From SFWF01 sp045587065 (GTDB lineage Bacteria > Bacillota > Clostridia > Oscillospirales > Acutalibacteraceae), in the NCBI GenBank assembly GCA_045587065.1, contig JAZNBQ010000120.1:1-15269 (forward strand): 15,269 nt of DNA, given 5' to 3'. Of the stretch, positions 1 through 7,560 are shown one piece after another. Position 1 is the first letter of the stretch. Every line of letters begins with the position of its first letter. The notes under the pieces were generated by a model. It saw only the letters and a program-made list of their open reading frames with translations, was not told the origin of the DNA and did no database searches. Both the position numbers and the translations under genes were made by a program.

Positions 1-794
1 ACTATGGAATTGATACAACAAAGCTTTTTTTGGAGAGTTCTATTTCTGCTCCGCCAACATTTTTAAGGGTTAATACTCTAAAAACGAACAAAGAATATCT
101 TTTAAAAGCGTTTGATATTTCTGATGCACTACCTAACGATATAAACACAATAAGAATAAATAATGTTGGTAGTCTTGAAAACTTGCAAGATTTCAATGAT
201 GGGCTTTTTTATGTTCAGGATTTATCTTGCCAACGTGCAATAGAAAAACTTGATATAACCGAAAATAGTAGGGTATTAGATATATGTGCGGCCCCCGGAG
301 GTAAAACTTTCACAGCTGCTCAGTATGCAAATTCTGGCGAAGTAATTTCATGTGATTTATATCCACAAAGAGTAAATTTAATAAAACAAGGCGCTGCTCG
401 TTTAGGTCTGAACAATGTAAAGACGTTTGTTGGCAATGCAACTCTATACAATAATAATTTAGGCACTTTTGACAGGATTATCTGTGACGTGCCGTGTTCA
501 GGTCTTGGAGTAATTAGAAGAAAGCCTGACATTAAATATAAGAATAATGATGATTTTTCCCAATTGGTTGAAATTCAGAAAAAGATTTTATCAAATTCAA
601 TTAAATACTTATCAGATAACGGTAAATTATTGTACTCAACATGCACACTTAATTGTGCAGAGAACAGGGAAGTAGTTGATTATATACTTGCCTCAAACAA
701 AGATTTAAAATTAATTTATGAACATACATTTTTTCCTCATATTGATGGTGGAGATGGCTTCTATGCAGCCATAATTGCAAAGCAAGAGTGGTGA
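1..794 (+). CDS. rsmB: RsmB, 16S rRNA m5C967 methyltransferase (3' part only)
   Basis: SAM-dependent methyltransferase that makes 5-methylcytosine in the small-subunit rRNA. The reading frame is open from base 3 with no stop, so the gene runs in from the left edge. About 263 C-terminal residues are visible of a family length near 440, and the N-terminal NusB-like RNA-binding domain lies outside. Visible motifs are a PPTFLRVN segment at the start of the catalytic part, the SAM-binding loop LDICAAPGGKT (bases about 276-308), the DVPCSGLG motif whose Cys (codon 495-497) is the conserved PC residue, and STCTLN with the second conserved Cys (codon 642-644). The protein ends GGDGFYAAIIAK, like the usual GFF(I/A)A end of the family. 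rlmN follows after 4 nt. The family is certain. RsmB rather than another RsmF-like member is inferred from the operon context. Confidence 0.9.
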   Translation, partial: YGIDTTKLFLESSISAPPTFLRVNTLKTNKEYLLKAFDISDALPNDINTIRINNVGSLENLQDFNDGLFYVQDLSCQRAIEKLDITENSRVLDICAAPGGKTFTAAQYANSGEVISCDLYPQRVNLIKQGAARLGLNNVKTFVGNATLYNNNLGTFDRIICDVPCSGLGVIRRKPDIKYKNNDDFSQLVEIQKKILSNSIKYLSDNGKLLYSTCTLNCAENREVVDYILASNKDLKLIYEHTFFPHIDGGDGFYAAIIAKQEW

Positions 795-798
795 TTAT

Positions 799-1845
799 TT
801 GAACAAAAAAGATATTCGCTCAATGACAAAGGAAGAACTTATAGAAGATTTTTCTAAAATTGGCGAACCTAAATTTCGTGCAGACCAGGTTTATAAATGG
901 ATGTGCTCAGGCGTTGAGAGTTTTTCTCAAATGACCAACATATCGATAAATTTAAGAAACAAGCTTGAAGAAACATATTTTATTCCAACTGTAAAGATTG
1001 TAAGAAAACTTGTTTCTAAAATTGACAATACAATAAAATATTTATATGAATTATATGATGGCAATTTAATCGAGTCGGTTTTAATGGAATATAAGCACGG
1101 ATATTCTGTGTGCATTTCCACTCAAGTTGGTTGCAGAATGGGCTGTAGTTTCTGTGCCTCAGGATTAAATGGACTTGTCAGGGACCTTCTTCCTGCAGAA
1201 ATGATAGCTCAAGTTATGATGGTTGGTAAAGACAACAACATAAGAGTTTCTAACATAGTTCTTATGGGTATGGGAGAACCGCTTGATAACTTCCAAAACG
1301 TTCTAAGATTTTTAGAATTAGTCAATGATAAGGACTCGTTAAATATAGGTTATAGACACATTTCTCTTTCAACATCTGGTGTTGTTCCCAAAATTATTGA
1401 GCTTTCTAAATATAATCTTCCAATTACTTTGTCAATATCTTTACATGCTCCTTTTGATGATATAAGGACTAATATGATGAAGGTTAACAAGGTATGGAAT
1501 ATAGCCGAACTGATTAATGCTTGTAAAGTCTATCAAAAGGCTACCGGTCGAAGAATTTCCTTTGAATATGCCATGATAGATGGAGTTAACAATACTCAGG
1601 AATGTGCTCAACAACTTGCACACATATTAAAAGGAATTATGTGTCACGTTAACTTGATTCCGGTAAATCCTGTAAAGGAGAATTCATACAAAAAACCAAC
1701 AAAATCTTCATTAGAAGCTTTTGCTAATAAATTAATTTCACTCGGTGTCAATACAACAATAAGAAGAACACTAGGCAGTGACATTGACGCATCTTGCGGT
1801 CAGTTAAGACAGAATTTTAATAGTAATAGAGGTGATACAATATGA
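799..1845 (+). CDS. rlmN: RlmN, dual-specificity 23S rRNA (A2503)/tRNA (A37) C2-methyltransferase
   Basis: Radical SAM enzyme that adds a methyl group to C2 of adenosine 2503 in 23S rRNA and A37 of some tRNAs. A TTG at 799 is chosen as start. It follows a GAGTGG-type ribosome site, and the protein then begins MNKKDIRSMTKEEL as in the family, giving 348 residues, the usual size. An upstream in-frame TTG at 775 would overlap rsmB and add eight unconserved residues. The CxxxCxxC cluster motif is C112, C116 and C119. C105 and C333 (in CGQLR) match the two catalytic cysteines known from E. coli RlmN (C118 and C355). The GMGEPL motif is at 157-162 and HVNLIPVNP near 283. The stop overlaps the ATG of the phosphatase gene in ATGA, suggesting translational coupling. 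Identity is very secure; only the start is open. Confidence 0.95.
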   Translation: MNKKDIRSMTKEELIEDFSKIGEPKFRADQVYKWMCSGVESFSQMTNISINLRNKLEETYFIPTVKIVRKLVSKIDNTIKYLYELYDGNLIESVLMEYKHGYSVCISTQVGCRMGCSFCASGLNGLVRDLLPAEMIAQVMMVGKDNNIRVSNIVLMGMGEPLDNFQNVLRFLELVNDKDSLNIGYRHISLSTSGVVPKIIELSKYNLPITLSISLHAPFDDIRTNMMKVNKVWNIAELINACKVYQKATGRRISFEYAMIDGVNNTQECAQQLAHILKGIMCHVNLIPVNPVKENSYKKPTKSSLEAFANKLISLGVNTTIRRTLGSDIDASCGQLRQNFNSNRGDTI

Positions 1846-2567
1846 CTTTGTTTAGTATGACAGACATTGGACTTAAACGTACAACAAATCAAGATTCATT
1901 TTATACAGGTGAGTTTGATAACGGAGCTGTTTTTGCCGTTGTCTGTGATGGTATGGGCGGTGCTAACGCCGGTAATATTGCCAGTGAGAAAACTGCTAAT
2001 CTTATATCTAACTACATTATTAAGTCTTATACTTCTAAAATGAATGCACAAGGAATAGAGACCATGCTGAGAGCAGCGGTAGATACTGCTAACTCGGAAA
2101 TATACAGTCTCTCTAAATCATCAAGCGAATATAGTGGCATGGGTACAACATTAGTTGCAGCTTTTTGTGTTGATAATCTTGTTCATATTGTGCATGTGGG
2201 CGATAGTCGTGCCTACCTTGTTGGCAGAGATGATATAAGTCAGCTAACTGTTGACCACTCTGTTGTTCAGTCAATGGTAGAAAGCGGAGAAATTGATGAA
2301 AGCGAAGCTAAAAATCACCCTAACAAGAATATTGTTACCAGAGCTATTGGTGTTACTGACGACATTATGTGTGATTATACAATAGCTATAAAACCTGAAA
2401 ATTCTGTTATATTGATTTGTACAGACGGATTAAGCAATTATCTGGATAATCAGACGATTCTAAATACTGTACAAAATACAGAAAAAGACGAATGCGCAGG
2501 TAAACTTGTAAAACTTGCAAATGATGCAGGCGGCAACGACAATATTACTGTTGTATTAATTTACTAA
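1842..2567 (+). CDS. prpC: PP2C-family Ser/Thr protein phosphatase PrpC (Stp)
   Basis: Metal-dependent phosphatase that reverses phosphorylation by the PASTA kinase encoded next. It has 241 residues, the normal size for this cytosolic family. The metal-binding and structural PP2C motifs appear in order: NQDSF with D18, VCDGMGG with D36 and G37, GMGTTLVA near 99, HVGDSRAYL near 118, the LTVDHS segment near 135, CTDGLSNYL with D195, and GGNDNITVVL with D233. The ATG overlaps the rlmN stop (ATGA), and an AGAGGTG ribosome site lies upstream. The kinase gene follows after a gap of about 47 nt. Phosphatase-kinase pairing of this kind is standard in Firmicutes, where the pair controls cell wall synthesis, division and spore germination. 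The exact targets cannot be read from the sequence. Confidence 0.95.
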   Translation: MTLFSMTDIGLKRTTNQDSFYTGEFDNGAVFAVVCDGMGGANAGNIASEKTANLISNYIIKSYTSKMNAQGIETMLRAAVDTANSEIYSLSKSSSEYSGMGTTLVAAFCVDNLVHIVHVGDSRAYLVGRDDISQLTVDHSVVQSMVESGEIDESEAKNHPNKNIVTRAIGVTDDIMCDYTIAIKPENSVILICTDGLSNYLDNQTILNTVQNTEKDECAGKLVKLANDAGGNDNITVVLIY

Positions 2568-2614
2568 TGAAAAATAACATATATTTAGTCATATAAAGCA
2601 AAAGGATGGTTGAT

Positions 2615-4627
2615 ATGGATAAATACGTAGGAAAAAGACTTGACGGTCGATATGAAATCAAAGAAATTATCGGCGTTGGCGGAATGGCCGTTGTATATAA
2701 GGCTTATGACAACGTTGATGATAAAATTGTTGCAATAAAAATCTTAAAGGATGAGTTTACGGGCAACGAAGAGTTCCTAAGGAGATTTCAAAATGAGTCT
2801 AAGGCTATCGCTGTGTTATCTCACCCCAATATTGTTAAGGTTTTTGACGTTAGTTTCGGCGATTTAATTCAGTATATCGTAATGGAATATATAGATGGTA
2901 TAACATTAAAAGAATATATTGAACAAAACAATCCATTAAGTTGGAACGAATCTGTTTATCTTACATTACAAATATTAAGAGGTTTACAGCACGCCCACGA
3001 TAAAGGTGTTGTTCATAGAGACGTTAAACCTCAAAATATTATGGTTTTACCTGATAACACAATTAAGGTAACAGATTTTGGTATTGCACGTTTTGCAAGA
3101 AACGAACAAAGAACTATTACTGACAAAGCTATCGGTTCAGTTCACTATATTAGCCCTGAACAGGCTAGAGGCGATAACACTGATGAAAAGGTAGACGTAT
3201 ATTCTGTTGGTGTAATGCTCTATGAAATGTTAACAGGTAAACTTCCTTTCCAAGCTGAAAGTGCCGTTTCTGTTGCTATTATGCAGCTTCAAAAAGACCC
3301 TCAGTTACCTAGAACAATAAATGGGTCTATTCCACTAGGATTAGAGCAAATTACAATGCACGCCATGCAAAAAGATGCTTCTAGAAGATATAAAACTGCT
3401 GCAGAGATGCTATGTGATTTAGAAGCGTTTAAGCAAAACCCTGCAGTTACCTTTGATTACGACTATTTTGTAGATGATTCTCCTACAAGATTTATATCTA
3501 GCAATAGCACTCCAACCGATGATAAACCGGAAGAGAATGAACAAAAAGCTCCTATTATTCCGATATTAGCCGGAGTTTCAGCTACCTTTATTGTTGCTAT
3601 TATAATTCTTTTGTGTGTTTTAATTCCTAAGTTCTTAGGCGGCACAGGGGATGAGGGAGAATGCCCAACATTTATTGGAATGACTTATGAAGAGGTTGAA
3701 AAACACGAAGAGTATAATAACCTATATGACATAAAAATTGAGTGGGGAGACTATAATAAAGATTATGCTTATGGCGAAATCTATAAACAAGTTCCCGACG
3801 CAGGAAAAGGCATTAAAGATGGCGGTACTGTTACCGTTTACGTAAGCATGGGACAAAAAACTGTAAAGGTTCCCGATGTTTATGGATTTACATCCACAAG
3901 AGCAAAGACTCAACTTGAAGCCGAAGGCTTTAAAGTAAAATTTGTCGAAATGCCTGATGAAGATTACGAAGCAAATACCGTAGTTAAAACTGTACCTTCA
4001 CGTTCTACCAGCGTTCACGAAGGAACTGAGGTAGAAGTGTATGTTAGCACCGGCGCTCCTACTGTTTATATTTCATTACCTGACCTTGTTGGTCTTTCTG
4101 AATCTAACGCTAAGAAAGAAATCGAACGCTATGGACTAACTGTTGGTGAAATAAAGACTGTCCCATCTTCTAAGCCTAAGGGAACTGTTGTTGCACAAAG
4201 TCCGGCTGTTGGAAGCACCGAAAAAGTTGGTAAAGGTACACCAATAAATATTGAAATCAGCAGTGGTCCGATTACATTTGATTTACAGGTTCAACTTCCA
4301 ACCGATTTCGTTCAGAATGTTGTTAGCGTTTCCATCTGGGATAATGCAACATGTGTCACTGAATCAAGTAAGATTGACCTACAAAACAGTGGATACAAGT
4401 TTACTTTCAAGGACTTTACCATAAATGAAGTTCCGGTATCATACACTGTTAAACTTGCTTATACTGACAATAACCAAATCAAATATGCATCAATTAAAGA
4501 TATTAAAATTATCGATGAGACAGGTAAGTGGCAGCAAGTTAAAGAATACGATTATCCGGTCGTAAAAGAAATTTCAACCCCTGAAACATCTTCTGATAGC
4601 TCAAGTAATGAACAAGCTAATGGTTAG
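2615..4627 (+). CDS. prkC: PASTA-domain Ser/Thr protein kinase PrkC (Stk1/PknB type)
   Basis: Membrane kinase that senses muropeptides or lipid II through outside PASTA repeats and phosphorylates cytosolic proteins. The ATG at 2615 is preferred (670 residues, MDKYVGKRLDGRYEI) because AAAGGATGG lies at good spacing. The ATG at 2606 sits directly on that site. The kinase domain covers about 12-272: glycine loop GVGGMAVVYK near 21-29, K42 in AIKIL, catalytic HRDVKPQN with D136, DFG with D154, and SPEQARG near 180. An acidic linker is followed by one membrane span near 314-339. Three PASTA repeats follow at about 350-413, 415-480 and 485-551, then about 95 residues of an unrecognised beta-rich region and a Ser-rich tail. 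The end overlaps rsgA by 20 nt. The kinase identity is secure; the last domain is not assigned. Confidence 0.95.
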   Translation: MDKYVGKRLDGRYEIKEIIGVGGMAVVYKAYDNVDDKIVAIKILKDEFTGNEEFLRRFQNESKAIAVLSHPNIVKVFDVSFGDLIQYIVMEYIDGITLKEYIEQNNPLSWNESVYLTLQILRGLQHAHDKGVVHRDVKPQNIMVLPDNTIKVTDFGIARFARNEQRTITDKAIGSVHYISPEQARGDNTDEKVDVYSVGVMLYEMLTGKLPFQAESAVSVAIMQLQKDPQLPRTINGSIPLGLEQITMHAMQKDASRRYKTAAEMLCDLEAFKQNPAVTFDYDYFVDDSPTRFISSNSTPTDDKPEENEQKAPIIPILAGVSATFIVAIIILLCVLIPKFLGGTGDEGECPTFIGMTYEEVEKHEEYNNLYDIKIEWGDYNKDYAYGEIYKQVPDAGKGIKDGGTVTVYVSMGQKTVKVPDVYGFTSTRAKTQLEAEGFKVKFVEMPDEDYEANTVVKTVPSRSTSVHEGTEVEVYVSTGAPTVYISLPDLVGLSESNAKKEIERYGLTVGEIKTVPSSKPKGTVVAQSPAVGSTEKVGKGTPINIEISSGPITFDLQVQLPTDFVQNVVSVSIWDNATCVTESSKIDLQNSGYKFTFKDFTINEVPVSYTVKLAYTDNNQIKYASIKDIKIIDETGKWQQVKEYDYPVVKEISTPETSSDSSSNEQANG

Positions 4628-5510
4628 TACTGTTGACGGAATAATTATTAAAGCAATATCTGGTTTTTATTACGTTGAAACAGATAATGGTATAATTGAA
4701 TGTAAAGCAAGGGGGAAATTCCGTATTGATGGAGTTTCTCCTCTTGTGGGAGACCGCGTACAGGTTCAACTTGATGGAAATAAGGGCTCTGTAACAAAAG
4801 TTTTTCAACGTAAAAATCAGTTGGACAGGCCTACTGTTGCAAATATCGATAAATTATTTATAATTTCTTCGCTATCTATACCAACTCCAAATGCTTTAAT
4901 TATTGATAGATTAACCGCGCTTTGTGAATATAAAAAAATCACTCCTATCGTTGTATTTAATAAGAGCGATTTAGCACCCGAAGATGAATGGGTAAGTATT
5001 TATAAAAGCGCAGGTATAAAAACCATCTTATCATCTACCGTCACTAAAGAAGGTATTGATGAAATTAAAAAAGAATTAAGTGATTCTGTTTCCGTTTTTA
5101 CAGGAAATTCGGGTGTTGGCAAATCTTCGTTGATTAACTGCTTGTTTCCAACTTTAAAGCTAATTACGGCAGATGTTAGCGATAAATTGGGTAGAGGAAG
5201 ACATACTACTCGTCACTGTGAACTTTTCAAGCATGAATATGGCGGTTATATTGCTGATACACCAGGTTTTTCTTCACTTGATACAGATGTTAATGATATT
5301 GAGTTTAAAAATTGTTTAGCAGAATGTTTTATAGATTTTACCGACTATACTTCTAATTGTCGCTTTACAGACTGTGCCCACATTGGTGAAAAGGGATGCA
5401 CCGTTTGTCAAGCAGTTCTGGACGGAAAAATCCAACCTTCACGCTATGAATCCTATAAACAACTTTTTAGTGAAATGAAAAATATAAAAGAATGGAATAT
5501 AAAAAAGTGA
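4608..5510 (+). CDS. rsgA: RsgA, small-ribosomal-subunit assembly GTPase
   Basis: Circularly permuted GTPase that helps late maturation of the 30S subunit. The order of motifs shows the permutation: an N-terminal OB fold (about 8-75, with GKFR and PLVGDRV), then G4 NKSD (118-121), then the P loop GNSGVGKS (166-173), a GRGRHTT switch segment (195-201) and G3 DTPG (217-220). A zinc knuckle follows with C251, C256, H258 and C264. Length is 300 residues, normal for the family. Two starts are possible, ATG 4608 or ATG 4620, and neither has a good ribosome site. The overlap with the end of prkC suggests translational coupling, so the start is uncertain by four residues. The TGA stop lies inside the stem of the terminator that follows. 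The usual Firmicutes partners rpe and thiN do not follow here. Confidence 0.95.
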   Translation: MNKLMVSTVDGIIIKAISGFYYVETDNGIIECKARGKFRIDGVSPLVGDRVQVQLDGNKGSVTKVFQRKNQLDRPTVANIDKLFIISSLSIPTPNALIIDRLTALCEYKKITPIVVFNKSDLAPEDEWVSIYKSAGIKTILSSTVTKEGIDEIKKELSDSVSVFTGNSGVGKSSLINCLFPTLKLITADVSDKLGRGRHTTRHCELFKHEYGGYIADTPGFSSLDTDVNDIEFKNCLAECFIDFTDYTSNCRFTDCAHIGEKGCTVCQAVLDGKIQPSRYESYKQLFSEMKNIKEWNIKK

Positions 5511-5530
5511 GGCATTGCCTCACTTTTTTT
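5501..5530 (+). terminator. Intrinsic terminator of the rsmB-rsgA operon, likely bidirectional
   Basis: GTGAGGC, loop ATT, GCCTCAC, preceded by six A and followed by seven T. The symmetry means it can also stop the convergent rnfA-like transcript ending at 5533. The rsgA stop codon TGA is part of the left arm. Confidence 0.92.
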
Positions 5531-5532
5531 AT

Positions 5533-6045
5533 TTATACTATCATTAACATTAAAGAAGAAAGAACTAAAATGAATGTAAGTGTGCTGAATTTTACTTCCT
5601 TAAATTTATTGAGTATTGAAATCAAAACTAAACCTACAATAGTAAAACCAATACCATTTAATATTGTGGAGAAAACGGTCGCAAAAATGCCGGTATTAAA
5701 CGCAAATTGCAAAACACAGTTAAAGATTAAAATATAAATACTAGAATCAAGATTATAACATTCCAGTATTTTAATTTTAGCTGCTGCAAATTTTAATAAG
5801 TAAACGCAACCCATAACAATTAAAAAAGTAAACATTATTGAAAGAACTAATAGATTTTCAGGTATTAAAATAAACAACAGGTGATTTATCGTGTTATTAA
5901 TTAACGCTATTGTTAGTTGTATGGCACTAAAACCAGTGAAAATCTTATAATAATCTGATTTTTCAATCTGTTTTGCAAAGATAATTTTAGAAAGATTATC
6001 GTTATAGAGAAAAACAATAAAAAGTGTGGAAAGAATTATAAACAT
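5533..6045 (-). CDS. RnfA/NqrE-like membrane protein (divergent)
   Basis: Integral membrane protein of 170 residues made mostly of hydrophobic helices; no signal peptide is needed. It resembles the RnfA/NqrE subunit of Rnf and Na+-translocating NADH:quinone reductase complexes. The clearest stretch is about 103-145: IYILIFNC followed by a spaced STILNGIGFTIVGLVLI, which matches the RnfA pattern PLITTNC...GLGAALGFTLVL. C110 fits the second conserved RnfA cysteine. The first, normally in LGICPFLG near the N-terminus, appears replaced: here the matching stretch reads FLYNDNLSK with D16 at that place. ATG at 6045 has an AGGAGG site and shares a base with the stop of the rnfE-like gene (TAATG), so the two are coupled. 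The family call is by eye and the protein is strongly diverged. Whether it still holds an iron-sulfur cluster is doubtful. Confidence 0.65.
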   Translation of the reverse strand: MFIILSTLFIVFLYNDNLSKIIFAKQIEKSDYYKIFTGFSAIQLTIALINNTINHLLFILIPENLLVLSIMFTFLIVMGCVYLLKFAAAKIKILECYNLDSSIYILIFNCVLQFAFNTGIFATVFSTILNGIGFTIVGLVLISILNKFKEVKFSTLTFILVLSSLMLMIV

Positions 6046-6620
6046 TATTTTTCCTCCTTTTTATTAAGAATTGTAAACACAGCTGTTATTATGGCAAGCA
6101 ACAGTATGCCACTTGCAGCGTGCCTAAAGAATGCAATCCCTTCGAAATTTGCAATAGGAAGCTTTTTATTAAACAGCGAGACTAAACCTACCAATTCTCT
6201 TACAAAAGCGATTGTTGGCAATACTACGGCGAATTTTAGCATAATACGGCAATAACCTTGAAGATTATCGCTAATAATATCAGAATTGCATCTATAAAGA
6301 AGACATAAAAGCAATTCACTTGATAAAATGTAAGGCAATAAATTTATTATGAATTCAAATTTATTCATAAAAATTAGCGTGGAAACAATTCCAAGTATTA
6401 TGACAATCGTTATAGGTAGTGCCAGAGCTATCAAATTGTAATATCTATTATCCTTTAAAAACTTATTAATATAGTTCATTGAAATTACAACCAAAAAATG
6501 TAAAATTGCCATAGAAAGCAGGATTATGACTGCATTTATCAAACAATAAGAGGGAACAAGTAGCGGTATTAAGCAAAGGCTGATATTAACAATGTTTATG
6601 TCTTTAATACTATTTTTCAT
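6045..6620 (-). CDS. RnfE/NqrD-like membrane protein (divergent)
   Basis: A 191-residue polytopic membrane protein of the RnfE/NqrD type. The N-terminal stretch PLLVPSYCLINA (19-30) aligns with the family's CPLLAVSTSLENA. The C-terminal part has RELVGLVSLF (141-150) and a final FRHAASGILLLAIITA, as in RnfE, where a REI(L)G segment precedes the last helix. The canonical first cluster cysteine corresponds to I18 here, with C16 and C26 nearby. The second, normally in VNCIILGRAEA, aligns next to C106 in LLLCLLYRC, displaced by one position. ATG at 6620 is preceded by GAGGGG. The gene overlaps the rnfD-like gene upstream by 11 nt and the rnfA-like gene downstream by 1 nt, showing one translationally coupled unit. 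Homology is supported by order and motifs; function is unknown. Confidence 0.65.
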   Translation of the reverse strand: MKNSIKDINIVNISLCLIPLLVPSYCLINAVIILLSMAILHFLVVISMNYINKFLKDNRYYNLIALALPITIVIILGIVSTLIFMNKFEFIINLLPYILSSELLLCLLYRCNSDIISDNLQGYCRIMLKFAVVLPTIAFVRELVGLVSLFNKKLPIANFEGIAFFRHAASGILLLAIITAVFTILNKKEEK

Positions 6621-7512
6621 TTAAACCCCTCTTTTCTCGTATCTTAATTTTATCAATTAAATTAACAAAAAGTGACATTATCACAATAGCAAAAGCAGAA
6701 CCGTCAGGATAGATAGATGTGTATCTGATAAATGCTATGATTAATCCACAACCAACACCAAAAATCACTTTTCCAAGTCTTTTGCCAGGAATTATTCCAC
6801 TGTCCAGATTAAAATAGAAGCAAGAAATTAACAGACTTCCGGAACAAATGTATGTCAAGGGATTTTCTCCCATAACAATAGAGATAATTAAACTTGAAGC
6901 AAATATACTAACCGGAATCTCCCAAGATATTAATTTTACAGTAAGTAAATACAAACCGCCGATTATAATAAGAATTGAAGAGGTTTCTCCAATACATCCG
7001 CTAGTAACTCCTAAAATGATTTCTTTAATATTGTAGTAACCTTGCGAAAGGGGAGTAGCTGTAGCAATAACGTCTGACATTGGTTCCAAATATGTAGACA
7101 TCTGAGTCGGAAAAGAAAGTTGCAAGAAAATTCTCGATACAATAACAGGGGGAAGCAGGAAACCACCGTCCACCTTGAGAAATAAACGAACTACAAAAAC
7201 TGAAAAAAGAGCACCAATTACTACAACATATAATGGAAGAGTCGGCGGTAGCATAATTGCAAGGAACAGACCTCCCGCAACTGATTCCAGATAGTCAAAG
7301 TCATCATTATTAGTTATGTATGTGTTCAACAAATAGTCAAAGATAACAGTAGATGATATGCTAACAGCATAGATTAGCAACGCGTTTATTCCAAAGAGAA
7401 TCAGACCGAAAACACTAATAGGCAGTAACGCAAAAATTTTATCAATATTTTGTCTAATAAATTTTGAACGAATTAGTTTTAAAGTCTCTTTAATATTCAA
7501 AATCAACACCAA
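6610..7512 (-). CDS. RnfD/NqrB-like membrane protein with FMN-attachment-like motif
   Basis: A 300-residue membrane protein and the best-conserved member of this trio. RnfD-like features in order are IDKIFALLPISVFGLILFG (23-41), GGLFLAIMLPPTLP (80-93), SDVIATATPLS (146-156), GCIGETSSILIIIGGLYLL (172-190) followed by SWEIP, and IRYTSIYPDGSAFAIVIMS near 262-280. In canonical RnfD the ATPL motif carries FMN covalently on its Thr, here T153. The usual S/T-G before it is A-T. The GGLGxNPFNPA segment of RnfD is degraded to DGGFLLPP. No apbE flavin-transferase gene is in the window. The start is uncertain: the only in-frame candidates after a stop are TTG 7512, GTG 7509 and later TTGs, and no good ribosome site is visible. 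It heads a D-E-A set with no rnfC, rnfG or rnfB. Confidence 0.72.
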   Translation of the reverse strand: MVLILNIKETLKLIRSKFIRQNIDKIFALLPISVFGLILFGINALLIYAVSISSTVIFDYLLNTYITNNDDFDYLESVAGGLFLAIMLPPTLPLYVVVIGALFSVFVVRLFLKVDGGFLLPPVIVSRIFLQLSFPTQMSTYLEPMSDVIATATPLSQGYYNIKEIILGVTSGCIGETSSILIIIGGLYLLTVKLISWEIPVSIFASSLIISIVMGENPLTYICSGSLLISCFYFNLDSGIIPGKRLGKVIFGVGCGLIIAFIRYTSIYPDGSAFAIVIMSLFVNLIDKIKIREKRGLNEK

Positions 7513-7533
7513 CCAAACAAATTTTTATGAAAA

Positions 7534-7557
7534 TAGGGGGAGTAGCAACTCCCCCTA
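7534..7557 (-). terminator. Hairpin between the DUF4364 gene and the rnfD-like gene
   Basis: On the minus strand, TAGGGGGAGT, loop TGCT, ACTCCCCCTA, then TTTTCAT. The stem is strong but the T-tract is short and broken. It may be a full terminator or a leaky one, since no promoter fits between it and the rnfD-like start 21 bases downstream. Confidence 0.7.
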
Positions 7558-7560
7558 AAA

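Noticed and set aside
5492..5737. Plus-strand 81-codon frame beyond the rsgA terminator
   Set aside because: It crosses the terminator and is antisense to the rnfA-like gene, which has a strong ribosome site and membrane-protein composition.
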